Assembly (NCBI GenBank): GCA_937928585.1
Contig: CALEZK010000015.1
Location: forward strand, 1 to 21,554
DNA: 21,554 nt
Direction: 5' to 3'
Source: an uncultured bacterium
GTDB taxonomy: Bacteria; Hydrogenedentota; Hydrogenedentia; Hydrogenedentales; SLHB01
Shown here: piece after piece, positions 7,487-15,666 of the stretch
Numbering within the stretch: position 1 is the first letter of the stretch
Layout: every line of letters begins with the position of its first letter
Position numbers and translations under genes: made by a program
The notes under the pieces: generated by a model
Database searches by the model: none
Seen by the model: the letters and a program-made list of their open reading frames with translations, nothing else
Told to the model about the DNA's origin: nothing

Positions 7487-8809
7487 CTACGCGACTACCG
7501 GCGCTATCACCGTTCCGCCATTCACGATGTCGATCGGGCGATTGCCGTCACTCATCAGTTTCTTGTGAATATCAACGCCGAGCTGGTTAAAGATCGTCGC
7601 CGAAATATCCGCGGGGCCAATCGGGTCGCGGTTCGGCTCCGAGCCGTACGCATCGGTCGATCCGTGAATCATGCCGCCCTTGAGGCCGCCGCCCGCGAGC
7701 ACCACGCTGAAAGCCTTGGGCCAGTGGTCGCGACCTGCGTCCTTATTGATGCGCACCGTGCGACCGAACTCCGTGGTCAACACGACCAGCGTTTTCTCCA
7801 GCATGCCGCGCTCGGAAAGATCGCTGACCAATGTTGCAACTGCCTGATCCAGCGCCGTACCCGTTGCCTGCATGCTTCCCTTGATGTTGACGTGCATGTC
7901 GTAGCCGCCGTCGACCACTGTGATGAACCGCGCGCCGGCTTCCACAAGGCGACGCGACAACAGCAAGCGCTGCCCCATGCCCGTGCGGCCATAGCGATCC
8001 TTGACCGCGTCGGGTTCCCCACTGAGGTCAAACGCTTCGCGCGCTTTCTGCGAGCTGATCAACGCGTACGCGCGCTGATAGTAGCTGTCCATTGCTTCGA
8101 GCACGTCGGTCTTTTCCATGGAGCTGAAATGGTGATCCACCGTTGCCAGGAGACCCTTGCGGCCTTCCATGCGTTCCGGCGAAACGCCGCCGGCCAGATT
8201 CAGATCGCGCACCTGGAAACCTTTGTTCACCGGATCGCCGCCGACGCTGAAGGGACCAAATGCCGAGCTGAGATAGCCTGTTCCCATGAACGGATCGCCC
8301 GCGCCGGGAATCGCGATGTAGGCGGGCAGATCGTTACGCGGACCGAATTCATGCGAAATCACCGATCCCATGCTCGGATACACGATTGCAGGGCTGGGCT
8401 TGTAGCCGGTGAGCATGTTGTGCGTGCCGCGCTCGTGCGCCGCTTCGCCGTGCGTCACCGAACGCAATACGGTCAGCTTGTCGGCGACGCTTGCCATATT
8501 CTTCATCGGCGCGCCGAAGACTTCGCCCGTGTTCGTGGCGACGGTTCCGAGTTCGCCGCGGTACTCGATTGGCGAATACGGCTTCGGGTCGAAGGTATCC
8601 ACGTGGCTCATGCCGCCCGCGCAGAAGATAAAGATGCAGGACTCTGCGCGCGCCGCACCGCTCTGCGCGTTTGCATCCATGATTTTGAAATAGTCGCCGA
8701 GGGAAAGTCCGAGGCCGGCAATGACGCCTACCTTCATGAAGTCCCGGCGTGATTGCGTGTGAAGATTCCGATACCCGGTGCATCCGATATGATCAGCGCC
8801 ATGTTGCAT
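7487..8809 (-). CDS. DUF1501 protein, Tat-exported
   Basis: This 440-residue protein belongs to the DUF1501 family, which has an alkaline-phosphatase/sulfatase-like fold and unknown substrate. The reading frame stays open to 9073, but those 88 extra codons look non-coding. ATG at 8809 has GGAGG eleven bases upstream and gives the usual family length. A Tat signal S-R-R-D-F-M-K (20-26) precedes a hydrophobic stretch, so export would be in folded form. Family motifs are visible: CAGGMSHVDTFDPKP at about 63-77, TTEFGRT at about 345-351, and GRDHW at about 359-363 followed by a Gly-rich segment. It is the first gene of the five-gene minus-strand set. By family precedent it pairs with DUF1549/DUF1553 proteins; the joint reaction is not known. 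Confidence 0.93.
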   Translation of the reverse strand: MQHGADHIGCTGYRNLHTQSRRDFMKVGVIAGLGLSLGDYFKIMDANAQSGAARAESCIFIFCAGGMSHVDTFDPKPYSPIEYRGELGTVATNTGEVFGAPMKNMASVADKLTVLRSVTHGEAAHERGTHNMLTGYKPSPAIVYPSMGSVISHEFGPRNDLPAYIAIPGAGDPFMGTGYLSSAFGPFSVGGDPVNKGFQVRDLNLAGGVSPERMEGRKGLLATVDHHFSSMEKTDVLEAMDSYYQRAYALISSQKAREAFDLSGEPDAVKDRYGRTGMGQRLLLSRRLVEAGARFITVVDGGYDMHVNIKGSMQATGTALDQAVATLVSDLSERGMLEKTLVVLTTEFGRTVRINKDAGRDHWPKAFSVVLAGGGLKGGMIHGSTDAYGSEPNRDPIGPADISATIFNQLGVDIHKKLMSDGNRPIDIVNGGTVIAPVVA

Positions 8810-9082
8810 CTGGAAGCTCGCCTCCGTTGTGGTATCCGCCGGCGCGCAGCATTTCGCTGCCGCACAACCGAACGTCGTTACTACCTTGTGTTGCGCATCT
8901 GTTGACACATTAGCTGGCCGGCGAATTGCCCACCCCTTGCGGCAAGGCCAAACCCGAACAGGTACACCTACCCCTTGTAAGTTACTCACTACTATACCCC
9001 AATTCGCGGGAAAGTTGCACGGTAGGCGCGTCGAAAAAGCGGTTTGCGACAGCGAAGTTTGGAGGCGCAACATCGCCCCATT

Positions 9083-9106
9083 CCGGAACGGCTGGGAGCC
9101 TTCCGG
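9083..9106. repeat. 10-bp hairpin in divergent intergenic region
   Basis: CCGGAA (9083-9088) plus GGCT (9090-9093) pairs with AGCC (9097-9100) plus TTCCGG (9101-9106). One C is bulged and the loop is GGG. No T-run follows on either strand, so a simple terminator is unlikely. It lies about 275 bases upstream of the DUF1501 start and could be part of a long 5' leader or a protein-binding palindrome. Confidence 0.5.
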
Positions 9107-9204
9107 TAGCTCGATTGGACGGGTTGGTTATTCACGTTATCCGGCTCATGCCATTCCATTTACGGCCCAAGCCTCAACAGATTGCACTCAAACGATAACA
9201 AATA

Positions 9205-9234
9205 ATGACTACAAAGAGTCTAAAAAGTAGTCAT
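9205..9234. repeat. inverted repeat, possible operator
   Basis: ATGACTAC (9205-9212) and GTAGTCAT (9227-9234) are perfect inverted copies separated by 14 AT-rich bases. The element sits in the AT-rich stretch between the divergent cassette and rny, about 50 bases upstream of the rny promoter. The 22-base centre-to-centre spacing of the arms, about two helical turns, would suit a dimeric regulator. This is inference only. Confidence 0.4.
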
Positions 9235-9282
9235 AACAACCAAAATCGCGTGAAGCATCCCTCACAAGTACCTCATACATGA

Positions 9283-9311
9283 TTGACTTTGACAGTTTGT
9301 ATACCTATACT
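9283..9311 (+). promoter_or_regulatory. sigma-70-type promoter for rny
   Basis: TTGACT at 9283-9288 and TATACT at 9306-9311 are separated by exactly 17 bases, each one mismatch from the sigma-70 consensus hexamers. Transcription would begin near 9318 and run into rny after a leader of roughly 240 nt. It is the best promoter match I found in the window. Confidence 0.75.
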
Positions 9312-9312
9312 T

Positions 9313-9559
9313 GCCGATGGGCAGGGTATATATCGTGCCCAGAGGGTCCTCGTGACAGGGGAATCGGTCGGATGAGTCCAGCTCACCGCGGTAGCGGTTT
9401 TACTAGCGTTAGTGTGATTCGGCAGTTTAGGGGCTTTCCCTTTCAAGCCTATACCTGACAATAGTTTAGTCATTTAACCGCAGGGCCTCCTCCCGCCGGT
9501 TCGTTCAGGGGACGTACCGGGTCAATTTGCTATCCCTTCACAGGGACGGAGGTCGTTTC
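9313..9559 (+). promoter_or_regulatory. structured 5' leader of rny mRNA
   Basis: The leader is long and foldable. GCCGAT (9313-9318) can pair with ATCGGT (9363-9368), enclosing a TGGGCA/TGCCCA hairpin (9318-9323 with 9336-9341) and a small GAGG/CCTC element (about 9342-9351). Downstream, ACCGC (9385-9389) and GCGGT (9394-9398) form a short hairpin followed by TTT, resembling a weak terminator. I recognise no known riboswitch. The leader ends at GGAGGT (9548-9553), six bases before the rny ATG. It could be an attenuated or self-regulated leader, or carry a separate small RNA. Confidence 0.4.
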
Positions 9560-11122
9560 ATGTCTGATCCACTTATTTTTGTGTGGATCGGAGCAGGGTT
9601 AATCGCTGGCGTAATTGGCACCGTCATTGGCGCCAACCTGATGGGCAAAAACCTTTTGGGTTCGGCGCGCCGCCAGGCTGCGCAAACCATTTCGGATGCC
9701 GAGCGAGAAGCCGCTTCGATCATTAAGGAATCCAACACCACCCTCAAGGAACAGCGGATACAACTCCGCGAAGAGGCGGAAAAGGAGGCGCGGGAGCTCC
9801 GGAAGGAGCTGGTTGGAATCGAGAAACGCATTCTGGGGAAAGAGGAGACTGTTGACAAACGTGCCGAGCAACTCGAGAAGAAGGCTGGCGAACTCGGCGC
9901 GAAGGAGCGCGAACTTGTCCAAAAAGAGGCGTCACTCACCAAGCACAAGGAACGACTTGACGCGTTAATCGCCGACCAGACCCAGAAGCTGGAAGCGATT
10001 TCCGGTCTGAGCGCGGACGATGCCCGGCGCGAACTGTTCCATCAGTTGGAAACGGAAGTGCGCCGCGACACGGCGTTGCGCCTGAAGCGGGTTGAGGAAG
10101 AACTGGTCGAGAACGCCGACAAGAAGGCCAAGTGGATCGTAGGACAGGCCATTCAGCGCTGTGCCGCGGACCATGTTGCGGAGACGACCGTTTCGATGGT
10201 GCCACTCCCGAATGACGAGATGAAAGGCCGCATCATTGGTCGCGAGGGCCGAAACATCCGCGCGTTGGAAGCTGCTACCGGCATTAACGTAATCATCGAC
10301 GATACGCCGGAGGCGGTAATCCTTTCCGGATTCGATCCGGTGCGCCGCGAAGTTGCGCGCATAACGCTTGAGCGACTCATTACCGATGGCCGCATACATC
10401 CTGCGCGTATCGAGGAAGTCGTTGAAAAAGTAAAAGAAGAACTCGCCCAGACGATTAAGGAAATGGGCGAGCGCGCGTGCCTTGAGGTGGACGTGCACGG
10501 ACTTCACCCGGAACTGGTCCGCTTGCTGGGCCGTTTGGGATACCGGACGTCTTATGGTCAAAACGTGCTCAAGCATTCCATGGAAGTTGCGCACCTTGCG
10601 GCGATCATGGCGGCGGAATTGGGTATCCACGTTGCGGAGACCAAGCGCGCCGCGCTGATCCACGACATTGGCAAGGCGGTGAGCCACGAAATGGAAGGAT
10701 CGCATGCGATCATCGGTCACGATTTCGCCAAGAAATACGGCGAGAACGAATTGATTGCCAACGCGGTTGGCGCGCACCACAACGAGATGGAACAGAAGAC
10801 CGTTATGGCGCTTATCGTGCAGGCTGCGGACGCGCTGAGCGCGGCCCGTCCTGGCGCGCGCCGCGAGACGGTTGAAACGTATATCAAGCGCCTCGAACAG
10901 CTTGAGAAGATCGCCAATGAGTTCCCGGGTGTCGATCGCTCCTACGCGCTGCAGGCGGGGCGTGAAATCCGTATCGCCGTATTGCCGGAACGAATCAGCG
11001 ACGCCGAGGCTTCTCAGCTTGCTCGCGACGTGGCCCGCAAGGTCGAAACCGAAATGACCTATCCGGGACAGATCAAGGTGACGGTCATTCGGGAGATTCG
11101 CGCAACCGAAACGGCGAAATAG
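9560..11122 (+). CDS. rny: ribonuclease Y
   Basis: This is a 520-residue membrane-anchored endoribonuclease that initiates mRNA decay in many bacteria. ATG at 9560 is chosen: GGAGGT lies six bases upstream and the protein then begins with the family's N-terminal membrane helix (about residues 5-27). Domain order is canonical: a long charged coiled coil at about 35-200; a KH RNA-binding domain at about 210-280 with GRIIGREGRNIR at 223-234; and an HD hydrolase domain with KHSMEVA near 338 and IHDIGK at 367-372 (metal-binding H368-D369). The length equals the usual size of about 520. A strong promoter and long leader precede it, and a ymdB-type gene follows after 12 bases, as in many genomes. 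No key residue appears to be missing. Confidence 0.98.
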   Translation: MSDPLIFVWIGAGLIAGVIGTVIGANLMGKNLLGSARRQAAQTISDAEREAASIIKESNTTLKEQRIQLREEAEKEARELRKELVGIEKRILGKEETVDKRAEQLEKKAGELGAKERELVQKEASLTKHKERLDALIADQTQKLEAISGLSADDARRELFHQLETEVRRDTALRLKRVEEELVENADKKAKWIVGQAIQRCAADHVAETTVSMVPLPNDEMKGRIIGREGRNIRALEAATGINVIIDDTPEAVILSGFDPVRREVARITLERLITDGRIHPARIEEVVEKVKEELAQTIKEMGERACLEVDVHGLHPELVRLLGRLGYRTSYGQNVLKHSMEVAHLAAIMAAELGIHVAETKRAALIHDIGKAVSHEMEGSHAIIGHDFAKKYGENELIANAVGAHHNEMEQKTVMALIVQAADALSAARPGARRETVETYIKRLEQLEKIANEFPGVDRSYALQAGREIRIAVLPERISDAEASQLARDVARKVETEMTYPGQIKVTVIREIRATETAK

Positions 11123-11134
11123 CGGTCCGCGCCC

Positions 11135-11824
11135 GTGCGGATACTATTCATAGGCGATGTTGTCGCGGGCGTTGGGCGGGACTGCGTAAAGCAGCTCCTA
11201 CCGGCGCTACAAGAAGAGTTTCGCATTGACTTGGTTGTCGCGAACGGCGAGAATGCCGCCGGCGGGTTGGGGGCGACTCCGCAGGTCCTGAATGAATTGC
11301 TGAAGGCGGGGGTCCATGTCATCACCATGGGCAATCACACGTGGCGCAAGAAGGAACTGCTTCCGGAGATCGGCAAGTTTCCGACTTTGGTGCGCCCGGC
11401 GAACTATCCCGCGGGGGTACCCGGACAGGGCAGTGTGGTGTTTACGCTGCCAGACGGGCGAAAAGCCGGCATTGTCAATCTCATTGGCCGCGTCTATATG
11501 GAAGCGTTCGACGATCCGTTTACCGTTGGCGCGTCCGTGACAGCGGCATTGAGAAAACAAACTCCGGTCGTGCTGGTGGACTTTCACGCGGAAGCAACCG
11601 CGGAAAAAGCGTCGATGGCGTGGCACCTGGATGGGATGTGTTCGGCAATCGTCGGCACGCACACCCACGTGCAAACCGCGGATGAGCGGATCATGCCGAA
11701 GGGCACCGCGTTCATTACGGATGTCGGCATGACGGGTCCGATGGATTCTGTGATCGGACTTGCGCCCTCTGAGAGCATTCGCAAGTTCATGACGGGACTT
11801 CCCGGCAAGCACACGGTGTCGTGA
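11135..11824 (+). CDS. ymdB: YmdB-type metallophosphoesterase, C-terminally truncated
   Basis: This 229-residue protein belongs to the TIGR00282/YmdB family, cytoplasmic phosphodiesterases acting on cyclic nucleotides (2',3'-cAMP in Bacillus). Metal and active-site residues are all present: D8 in FIGDVV, E39-N40 in NGENAAGG, N67-H68 in MGNHTW, H151 in DFHAEAT, and H176 and H178 in GTHTHVQTAD. The start is GTG at 11135, giving the conserved opening MRILFIGDVV; the ribosome-binding site is weak, as expected 12 bases after the rny stop. Family members are usually about 260 residues. Here the frame stops after GLPGKHTVS, and the missing tail is readable in another frame from 11818. The catalytic core should be intact; the effect of losing the tail is unknown. 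Confidence 0.93.
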   Translation: MRILFIGDVVAGVGRDCVKQLLPALQEEFRIDLVVANGENAAGGLGATPQVLNELLKAGVHVITMGNHTWRKKELLPEIGKFPTLVRPANYPAGVPGQGSVVFTLPDGRKAGIVNLIGRVYMEAFDDPFTVGASVTAALRKQTPVVLVDFHAEATAEKASMAWHLDGMCSAIVGTHTHVQTADERIMPKGTAFITDVGMTGPMDSVIGLAPSESIRKFMTGLPGKHTVS

Positions 11825-11886
11825 TCGATATCGACGACGGCAGCGGCAAGTCGAATTCGATCGAGCGGGTATATAGAGCGTTGTAG
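11818..11886 (+). pseudogene. frameshifted C-terminal remnant of the ymdB-type gene
   Basis: Reading from 11818 gives V-V-I-D-I-D-D-G-S-G-K-S, then N-S-I-E-R-V-Y-R-A-L and a TAG stop. This matches the usual end of YmdB-family proteins (a VVIDID element followed by I-E-R). It overlaps the preceding gene's final codons by a few bases and is out of frame with it. Compared with my recollection of the Bacillus protein, about nine residues between the HTV-like and VVIDID elements are gone, so a deletion near 28 nt would explain both the gap and the shift. Confidence 0.7.
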
Positions 11887-11889
11887 AAG

Positions 11890-11924
11890 TTGCGTTCGCG
11901 AGCTTCGGCTCGCGATAGACGCAA
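11890..11924. repeat. hairpin with cUUCGg tetraloop after ymdB-type gene
   Basis: TCGCGAGC (11896-11903) and GCTCGCGA (11908-11915) form a perfect 8-bp stem around TTCG, the very stable cUUCGg tetraloop. TTGCGT (11890-11895) and ACGCAA (11919-11924) extend it beyond a 3-base bulge. It begins four bases after the remnant stop. Only TTT follows, so it may be a weak terminator or a 3' stabilising structure of the rny-ymdB transcript. Confidence 0.6.
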
Positions 11925-11966
11925 TTTGAATGGATGCCTCCTTGCCTTCGGCTTGAGAGGACGAGA

Positions 11967-12008
11967 TTCGATTACGAGCACAATAGAGAATATGAGTTCG
12001 ATTACGAG
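11967..12008 (+). repeat. 12-bp direct repeats, 30-base period
   Basis: TTCGATTACGAG occurs at 11967-11978 and again at 11997-12008, exactly 30 bases apart. A related CGATTA follows near 12017-12022. The pair lies in the otherwise featureless gap before smc. It could be a regulator site pair or a fragment of a dispersed intergenic repeat family; the window cannot decide. Confidence 0.5.
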
Positions 12009-12060
12009 TACGCGCACGATTATTTGGGCCGGCTCGTTTAGACGGGGTTGGTTGGCATAG

Positions 12061-15000
12061 ATGTACTTTAAACAGCTTGAGCTGATTGGTTTCAAATCCT
12101 TTGCGGACCGTACGGTTGTTCGCATGGAGCCTGGCATAACTGCGATTGTCGGGCCGAATGGGTGTGGCAAGAGCAACATTCTGGATTCGTTGCGTTGGGT
12201 GCTGGGGGAGCAGCGCGCGAAGGAATTGCGCGGTTCGCATATGCAGGATGTTGTGTTCAACGGCAGCGAGAACCGACATGCCGCTGGGATGGCGGAAGTC
12301 TCGGTGACTTTCGACAATTCGGACTCGACGCTTCCCGTCGATTTCTCTGAAGTACAAATCACGCGGCGCGTATATCGATCAGGCGAAAGCGAATACCTGA
12401 TCAACAAGGCGCCATGCCGTCTCAAAGACATCCACGAAATGTTCATGGATACGGGAATCGGCACGCAGGCGTATTCGATGGTGAGCCAGGGCAAGATGGA
12501 CATGATTCTGTCGTCCAAGCCCGAAGATCGGCGCTATCTCTTTGAAGAAGCGGCGGGTATCATCAAGTACAAGACGCGCAAACGTCTTGCGATGCGGCGG
12601 CTGGAATCCGCGGAACAAAACCTGCTGCGTCTCGGTGACATTCTCAATGAAGTCGAGCGTCAGATGCGCTCGCTGAAGCGTCAGGTCAATGCGGCCATTC
12701 GCTATCGCGAGCTGAGCGAGCAACTGCGCGAGATCGAAATTCGCGCCGCATGGGTCGAGTTCGTCCGGCTTACGTCGGAGATCGATTCATATCGGGCGCA
12801 ATTCGCCGAATCGCGCGACAAGTATGAGGCGGTTTCGGCGCGGATCTCGTCGCTCGAAGCGCGCCACGAAGAAATTGCACTCGCGCGACTCGAAGTTGAA
12901 CGCGTGCGCCTCGCGCGCCAACAGGGCGTATACGAAATCGAATCCGAGATGGAGAAGATCGAGCGGCAGATCGCGCTGCAACGCCAGCAGATCGAGTACG
13001 CATCGAACCGCCGGAACGAGGCAAACGCCGACCGCGAAGAACTGCTGGCGCGCGCCGCGGCGCTGGCAGCGCAAACAGCCGTGACCGACGAACGCGCGAA
13101 CGAAGTGCGCGCGGAGATAGCCGAGTGCGCGAACGCCATCGCCGGCAAGACCGACGAGCACGCGCGCGCATTGGAGCATGTCGCGGAACACGATGCGCGG
13201 CTGGAACAGATTCGCGTGCAGGCTTCCGAGCGCAACACCGACCGCGCGCGCACGCAAAGCGCGCTGGAGACGCTTGCCGAGAGCCTCACCGCCATCGATA
13301 CGCAGCTTCAGGCGGTATACGAAAATCAGACCCGCATGACGGTGCGGCGTGAAGAACTGATTGGCGTGCTGGATACCGCGCGCCGATCGGAATCGGAACG
13401 CATGTCGGTTTACGCCGATTCCGAATCGCGGCGCGATGCGGCGGTTGTGGCGCGCAACGGACATCAGAAGGCGTTGCAGGAAATCGACGAGCGGTGGCGC
13501 ACCATGCGCGAGCAACTCAGCAGCGTGGATGCGCGCCTTACCTCATTGCGCGAACTGCGCGACGCGTATGAAGGTTTCGCGTTCGGCGTACGCGCGGTAA
13601 TGAAAGCGCGAGACGGCGGCGAGTTGCGCGGCATTGTCGGTCCGGTTGGCGATCTGTTGTCCTCGGACAAGGAATACGAACGCGCGATCGAAGCCGCGCT
13701 CGGCGGCAATATCAACAATATCGTATCGGAAGATGCCAGCGCGGCGAAGAATGCGATTGAGTTTCTCAAGCGGAATACGGCGGGTCGCGTCACCTTTCTG
13801 CCACTTGACACCATGCGCGGCGGCATGCGCGATGACAGCGACGCGCTTGCGGGTCAACCCGGAATCGTTGGGCCCGCCATTCAATTCGTTCGTTACGAAC
13901 CGCGGTTGGGAAGCGCCGTCGAATACCTGTTGCACAGCACGGTCATAGTCGAAACCCTGGACGACGCAATCCGCATCACACGCAGCCGCGCGCATCATCC
14001 GCGGTTGGTCACGCTTGACGGTGAAGTTGTTTCGTCCGCGGGCGCGGTCACGGGCGGGCGCACCAAGCACGAAAGCCGGGGTCTGCTGGGCCGTAGCGCG
14101 GAAATCGCCGAGCTCGAAGAGCGGATGCGCACGATGAAAGAGGATCTCGGCGTGCTGGTCGATCAGCGCAACGCGATCAACAGCGACATTACGACGGCAA
14201 ACGCGCTCATTGCGCAGCTCGAGACGGAATTGACCGGGTTGCGCAAGACCATCAACGATCTTGGCGTGGAGATTGCGCGCCACAGCACCGAACTCGACAA
14301 TCTCGTTGATGTTGCGCAGGGACTTGACCGCCAGCGCGACGAGCTCAGCGCGCGGCGCGATCAATTGGAAGAACACCGCAAAGACGCCATGTTGCGCGCG
14401 GACTCCATTCAGAGCAGCGATGAGGCACTTCAAATCGAGATGTCCGACGCGCAGGAAGCGGCTTCGGGCGCGCGTCAGAGGCTTTCCGTTTGCGCGAGCG
14501 AGTTGTCCGATCTGCGCGTTCGCCAGGCGGCGCTTGCCCAACGCCTCGAAGAAGTCGAGCGCGACCGCCAGCGCGAATCCCGCGATCGCGATCAGGCGCT
14601 TGCGGCCGCGGAACAGCGCGATCTATTGATGGAGCAGCTCGCGCAGGAGCAGGCCGCCGTCGAAGAGCAGATTGCGCAACACATCGAACGATCGAAGGCG
14701 CTGTCCGAGACGCGCGAAGAAGCAAACGCGAAGGCGGTCGAAGCGCAGAACCAGTTGCAGTCGCTGCTCGATGAAACCGATGCCATGGACAAAGAGCTGA
14801 AGGAACAGCGCGAGATTGCGCGGGCGGCCCAGGCCGATGTTCACCGCATCGAGATGGCGCTTCGCCACAACGAAGACCGCGTCAGTTTCTTTCAGGAGCG
14901 CATCGCAAACGAATACGCCGTATCGCTTGCAGCGCTGACCGCCGAGCAGGTCGGCACTGATGAATATGATGAAGAGACGCGCACGCAGATGGTCACGGAC

Positions 15001-15621
15001 ATTCGCGGCAAGTTGCAGCGGATGGGCGATGTCAACCTTACGGCGATCGAAGAGTACGAAGAGCTCGAGAAGCGCTACGCGTTTTTGCAGACGCAATTGC
15101 GCGATTTGAATCAGGCCCGGGAAGCGCTTCTGGGCGTGATCGATCGCAGCGACAAGCGCATTCGCGAAATGTTCATGGAGACGTTCACGAAGATCGCGGA
15201 GAACTTCGGGCATTTCTTCCGGCGCCTCTTCAATGGTGGCCAGGCCCGCGTCTACCTTTTGGAAGAAGACGATCCGCTGGAAAGCGGGATCGAAATCGAA
15301 GCGCGCCCCCCCGGCAAAAAACCGACGTCCATTTCGCTGCTGTCCGGCGGCGAAAGCGCGATGACCGCGGTTGCGCTGTTGTTCAGCATATTCAAGGCGA
15401 AGCCGAGTCCGTTCTGCGTGCTCGACGAAGTTGACGCCCCATTGGACGACGCCAATATTGGGCGATTCCTCGGGCTTCTGGAAGAATTCACCGACCAAAG
15501 CCAGTTCGTGGTTATCACGCACAACAAGCAGACCATGGCGAAAGCCGACGCCCTGTACGGCGTCACCCAGCAGGAGCGCGGCGTTTCCCAACTCGTGAGC
15601 GTGAAATTCGACGGGAAATAA
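12061..15621 (+). CDS. smc: chromosome segregation ATPase SMC
   Basis: This is a complete 1186-residue structural-maintenance-of-chromosomes protein, the ATPase that with ScpA and ScpB loops and organises the chromosome. The start ATG at 12061 yields the conserved opening MYFKQLELIGFKSFADRT. Walker A GPNGCGKS is at 31-38. Long coiled-coil arms run at about 165-500 and 685-1010. The hinge is at about 502-680, with conserved glycines including GAVTGG. The signature LSGGE is at 1094-1098, Walker B CVLDE ends at E1123, and the H-loop histidine is H1154. All ATPase elements are present and the length is typical. The ribosome-binding site is weak (GGGGT about 12 bases upstream). ScpA and ScpB are not in the window. 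Confidence 0.98.
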   Translation: MYFKQLELIGFKSFADRTVVRMEPGITAIVGPNGCGKSNILDSLRWVLGEQRAKELRGSHMQDVVFNGSENRHAAGMAEVSVTFDNSDSTLPVDFSEVQITRRVYRSGESEYLINKAPCRLKDIHEMFMDTGIGTQAYSMVSQGKMDMILSSKPEDRRYLFEEAAGIIKYKTRKRLAMRRLESAEQNLLRLGDILNEVERQMRSLKRQVNAAIRYRELSEQLREIEIRAAWVEFVRLTSEIDSYRAQFAESRDKYEAVSARISSLEARHEEIALARLEVERVRLARQQGVYEIESEMEKIERQIALQRQQIEYASNRRNEANADREELLARAAALAAQTAVTDERANEVRAEIAECANAIAGKTDEHARALEHVAEHDARLEQIRVQASERNTDRARTQSALETLAESLTAIDTQLQAVYENQTRMTVRREELIGVLDTARRSESERMSVYADSESRRDAAVVARNGHQKALQEIDERWRTMREQLSSVDARLTSLRELRDAYEGFAFGVRAVMKARDGGELRGIVGPVGDLLSSDKEYERAIEAALGGNINNIVSEDASAAKNAIEFLKRNTAGRVTFLPLDTMRGGMRDDSDALAGQPGIVGPAIQFVRYEPRLGSAVEYLLHSTVIVETLDDAIRITRSRAHHPRLVTLDGEVVSSAGAVTGGRTKHESRGLLGRSAEIAELEERMRTMKEDLGVLVDQRNAINSDITTANALIAQLETELTGLRKTINDLGVEIARHSTELDNLVDVAQGLDRQRDELSARRDQLEEHRKDAMLRADSIQSSDEALQIEMSDAQEAASGARQRLSVCASELSDLRVRQAALAQRLEEVERDRQRESRDRDQALAAAEQRDLLMEQLAQEQAAVEEQIAQHIERSKALSETREEANAKAVEAQNQLQSLLDETDAMDKELKEQREIARAAQADVHRIEMALRHNEDRVSFFQERIANEYAVSLAALTAEQVGTDEYDEETRTQMVTDIRGKLQRMGDVNLTAIEEYEELEKRYAFLQTQLRDLNQAREALLGVIDRSDKRIREMFMETFTKIAENFGHFFRRLFNGGQARVYLLEEDDPLESGIEIEARPPGKKPTSISLLSGGESAMTAVALLFSIFKAKPSPFCVLDEVDAPLDDANIGRFLGLLEEFTDQSQFVVITHNKQTMAKADALYGVTQQERGVSQLVSVKFDGK

Positions 15622-15666
15622 GGTCTGGCACGGTCCGGTTGTGATGTCCGAAGCCCGACGACAACG

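Larger units (their letters stand above)
8810..9282. other. non-coding upstream region of the DUF1501 cassette
   Basis: I see no convincing gene here. Open frames on both strands read as unlikely protein and lack ribosome-binding sites. On the minus strand a TATAGT (complement of 8991-8996) could be a -10 element for the cassette, but no good -35 accompanies it. A second weak extended -10 candidate is the complement of 9192-9197. The sequence from about 9180 on becomes markedly AT-rich compared with the flanking genes, as expected of a divergent promoter region. Two inverted repeats in it are listed separately. Confidence 0.5.

Noticed and set aside
6656..8752. 698-codon plus-strand open frame
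   Set aside because: It is antisense to the PPC and DUF1501 genes, both of which have clear domains, signal peptides and ribosome-binding sites. Its translation is Arg/His-rich and has no recognisable motif.
8829..9230. 133-codon plus-strand open frame in the intergenic region
   Set aside because: There is no ribosome-binding site, the composition is unlike real proteins, and part of it overlaps palindromic sequence. The upstream extension of DUF1501 (8810-9073) on the other strand was rejected for the same reasons.
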